This document shows, in pieces, positions 61,201 through 64,000 of a stretch of DNA of 64,000 nucleotides. Position 1 is the stretch's first letter, and each line of letters starts with the position of its first letter. The stretch is from Dermatemys mawii (taxonomy: Eukaryota; Chordata; Testudines; Dermatemydidae), in contig ML677351.1 of the NCBI GenBank assembly GCA_007922305.1, forward strand, positions 15,349,790 through 15,413,789, given 5' to 3'. A model generated the notes under the pieces. It did no database searches and had not been told where the DNA came from. It saw only the letters and a program-made list of their open reading frames with translations. The position numbers and the translations under genes were made by a program.

Positions 61201-61262
61201 CCGCAGAAAGGAGTCAAGGGATCCATTCTCCATATATTCAACCACAATCATTACTGGTCTGC
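61201..61262 (-). CDS. EPHA6: EPHA6 kinase exon: hinge and gatekeeper
   Basis: This 62-bp exon lies between the acceptor ctgtctttgcag and the donor GTGAGG (minus strand). After two bases of a split codon it reads RPVMIVVEYMENGSLDSFLR, 20 codons, ending in phase 0 so that it joins the exon at 47320. It covers strand beta 5, the hinge, and the start of helix D of the kinase N/C-lobe boundary. The gatekeeper position is Val (61240-61242). In most Eph receptors it is Thr, and EPHA7 has Ile; Val is the EPHA6 state as I know the family, which supports the gene call. The 62-bp size is typical of this Eph exon. The first codon is completed by the preceding exon, which is outside this window. Confidence 0.92.
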
Positions 61263-62639
61263 CTGCAAAGACAGCAAAGAAACACATTAGGATTATAGGT
61301 ATATTAAGGGCTTGTTATATTTCCAGCTGTTACAAACAGATTATTTTCATTACTGAAATATGTAGCTCGTTTTCAAAATCTTCCTCTACAGCATGTCATT
61401 GTTCTATTATTCCTAAGCAATGTTTTCAATCAATATTTTCTTTATTTGAGGCACTGAAGTAGCTGACAGCATACCATTAATTTTGGTAGTGTTTTCTTTT
61501 CTTTAAAATAGTCAGACTAGAGTCCTCAATTCCAAACAGTTACCATTATTGTACCTGTCAGTGGGAGCAGTAGCATCTCTAACATGAATGTGCAGTAATT
61601 ACAGCTATATTCATAAAGAATACTTCTGAAAACACTCAAGGCTAGGCAAGGCAAAAAAAAAAAGGGGGGGGGGGAATTGATGTCATCTCCAAAAGAAACC
61701 AAACTCAGGGCCAAAATCTGCCCTGTCAAAGAAAAAGCATGTATGCCAAAAACTTCAATGACCCTATATACTATCAAAGCAAAGAAATCTCTCCTGTATG
61801 GGGGTGGGAGGTTGTACATGTGTATATGTTTTACTGATCTGGCTTTGGTGGAGTTTCTAAACCTACATTTCTGTGAAACACGGCCAGTGTATTTTTATCC
61901 ATAGATATGCTGATGCAGTAGGGTCCTAGGCCACCAAATCACTGAATTCAGTGCTTAATTTTTTCAAATCAGTGAAACTATTCCTGTTAGTGAATGTGCT
62001 TAAATGCTTTATTGGATTGGGGGCTCTCTGGGTCTGTTATGTACTTCGTTCTGCTTCATTAATGCAGATTTCCTTGCTAGTTCTGTCTTATGTTCAGAAA
62101 AGAACCAGCTCATTCATATATATGGGTTTTACCAACAAGCCAAAGTTGCCCAGTTTTACATTTTATCTGTTGTATGTACCTAAATTGCATCTTACTGCTG
62201 GTATCCAGGCATGAGCTGTCACTCCAGAATTGTCTAGCAGGAATAGCCCAATTTACCGGCTAATCGGGGCCTGCAGTGACATGTTTCAGAATGGTTAGTA
62301 CTACATAGGGTCAACTAATAAATGCAAGACTAATGTAATGAACAAGCACATATGCAAGATTGCTGTTCTGTCCACTTTTTCCTCCTGCCCAATCTGTTTT
62401 TATGGCAATGCCTATATCTGGAAGGGTCTATGTAAAACAGAACTTTTAACAACAGGTGCGGTCATGACTCATCCTATTTCTCTCTAAACAGTCCCAATAA
62501 TTTCAATTCCTTTGTAAATCCTTATATAGAAGTCTTTCTCTGCCTATCTTTTTGTTTTCAGTTGGCTGTCCCTGGACTCATTCCTATTTCTGCTATACAT
62601 TATTTTTTTTTGGTTGAGGTAATGAGACAGTAACACAGT
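61263..62639 (-). other. EPHA6: EPHA6 intron upstream of the hinge exon
   Basis: No further exon is seen; the preceding 186-bp-type kinase exon was looked for and not found in the remaining window. A run of 11 A then 11 G is at 61653-61674. Confidence 0.65.
61653..61674. repeat. Poly-A followed by poly-G run
   Basis: Eleven A bases (61653-61663) directly followed by eleven G bases (61664-61674). Such runs are error-prone in assembly and in reads. Confidence 0.95.
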
Positions 62640-62965
62640 AATCAGGGTGAGAATGTACCAGTGACTTGCATAATGGCATTATAATATTTCCACTCCTATT
62701 TTCTATTCCACTCTTTATACATGCTAACTTTTTGCATATTTTTTAACTGACTGTGGGCATCGTGAACAGCTCAATAAAATACATAGGCTCACTGACACCC
62801 AGGTCCTTCTCCTGAGTTGTTACAGTTAATTTAGAAATAAGAAAGATATAGAAGTATTTCAAGCGATTCCTTCAAATGTTCATATACCTGTCCCCATGTC
62901 AACAGTGAATTTCATCTGCCCTTGTGCTGCCCATTGACATAGCTTTGTCAAGTTTTTCTGAAGTT
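62640..62965 (-). mobile_element. CR1 LINE internal fragment
   Basis: cataatggcattataatatt, tcctgagttgttacagttaa, gtcaacagtgaatttcatct and gcccttgtgctgcccattga are the reverse complement of the stretch of turtle-type CR1 that lies just upstream of the part seen at 53.0 kb. Divergent. Confidence 0.65.
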
Positions 62966-64000
62966 CCTCACATAATTCTCTCATCTTGTTATCTTCAAAT
63001 ATTTCTACCTGTTTGTTTTCCTTCTTAGATCATCAATAAATATAATAGTTCTGTCACTAATGCAAATCCCACTGTAATTCTTCTGCTGTCTTGAAAATTG
63101 ATTTTTTATTTTTTTGTTTTCTGACAAAAATCCCCTGTCATCACAGTCTCTCTCTCTCTCTTCATTGTATCCCCATCTCTTAGAAAGCCCTCTTTGGTGT
63201 GTTACGAATTATCAGACCCTCTTTTGTCCACTGAGTGGTGGGTCCCACCTATGAGTTTATCCATTTCAATTTGTTCTGATTTTATATCTCCACTGATTAT
63301 TACTGTGGGTTTTATTCTGACTGGGTGTTATGATGACATAAGTTTTATCTTTATCTTTCCCCTTGGCCTCTTCCTACCTCTCTGCTCCTCCCCATGGGGC
63401 CCATTGTGGCTGGCAATTGTCCCTGGTCCAGGGGTGTCAACAAGGTACAGTGTCTCGACTTCATGCAACAGACCTCCTCTTGGGAATACCTTCCTGCTGT
63501 AGTCTCTCTGCAGCAGCAAGGGCAGGCCTGCCTCTCTCTTCCCACCCCATGTTGTGCTGAGGAGGCTCCCTTTTAAACCCCTCTTTCAACTGGAACATAT
63601 CCAGCGGGCCTGTCAGGATGGGTCTTCCTGAGGCCACAGTTGCTCCTGCATTCTTAACTGTACAGTGTGTGGTTTAGCCACCCCAATTGTAGTACCATGG
63701 AAGGCAAGTTCCAAGAAATGTGCCAAGTTCTTGAAACAAAAGCGATCATGTTTTAGATGGTTTTTAGATTCTGTGACAGTTTGTTTCACACCCATGGACT
63801 TGCCCCATTGAAAGCTCTGTCTCCTGCACAGATGGGCTTTACCCTTGCCATGGACAGCTCCCTAGTTTCTGAGGAGCAGAGTTGTCTATCATAGTCCTCA
63901 TCCCAGTTTCAGATGATTTCTTTGGTATCCTGCAAACAGGCTATTCAGTTCTTTGAAGATAAGGACAGAAACCTTGAATTGGACTTGATATTCTATGGGA
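62966..64000 (-). other. Intron to the window end
   Basis: No exon recognised. The open frames around 63190-63600 overlap on both strands and show no motifs. A CT run lies at 63146-63161. Confidence 0.45.

Noticed and set aside
63194..63600. Overlapping frames on both strands near the window end
   Set aside because: They are open simultaneously in both directions with no recognised domain.

Overview
This is a vertebrate nuclear genome window, not bacterial, and it holds parts of one recognisable host gene. Two minus-strand exons of the Eph receptor kinase EPHA6 sit at 61201-61262 and 47111-47320, each with consensus splice sites. Read in transcript order they join in frame across a 13.9 kb intron. 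Everything else is intron or flanking intron. The repeat mix (CR1 LINEs of the reptile type, Penelope-like elements with a GIY-YIG domain, two decayed Ty3/gypsy elements, a DIRS element, hAT elements and small terminal-inverted-repeat elements, MIR/CORE-SINEs, L2 remnants) suggests a non-avian sauropsid, most likely a turtle. The DIRS copy and the CR1 subfamilies are the main reasons. The species call is inference.

Layout. 1-6.7 kb: intron with two hAT-type elements and old SINE/CR1 fragments. 6.86-13.7 kb: a plus-strand Ty3/gypsy retrotransposon with gag, reverse transcriptase, RNase H and integrase recognisable in pieces. It is broken by two oppositely oriented CR1 tails and by a 2.5 kb block that carries a hAT element with two internal minisatellites. 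14.1-17.1 kb: a minus-strand DIRS retroelement with inverted terminal repeats, an internal complementary region, an RNase H domain and a tyrosine recombinase. 17-23 kb: mostly plain intron. 23.2-26.5 kb: a second gypsy element, minus strand, with gag, protease, RT, RNase H and integrase all traceable, itself hit by a CR1 and a hAT element. 26.6-31.4 kb: Penelope-like fragments, one with a GIY-YIG endonuclease reading. 31.4-46 kb: mostly unassigned intron with a few small DNA elements and one unassigned region (40.4-41.5 kb) that reads like decayed coding sequence. 46.1-46.9 kb: a repeat-like block with a TATA box. 47-64 kb: the two EPHA6 exons, the intron between them with CR1, L2, MIR and small DNA elements, and 5' intron.

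The host gene accounts for function here: the two exons encode the hinge through the activation loop of the EPHA6 tyrosine kinase. The mobile elements all look inactive, broken by stops, frameshifts or insertions. No bacterial-type system, CRISPR array or intact viral genome was seen. The most informative structures are the DIRS architecture, the nested insertion order in both gypsy elements, and details of the EPHA6 exons (a valine gatekeeper, a Val-to-Met change, overlapping splice donors).
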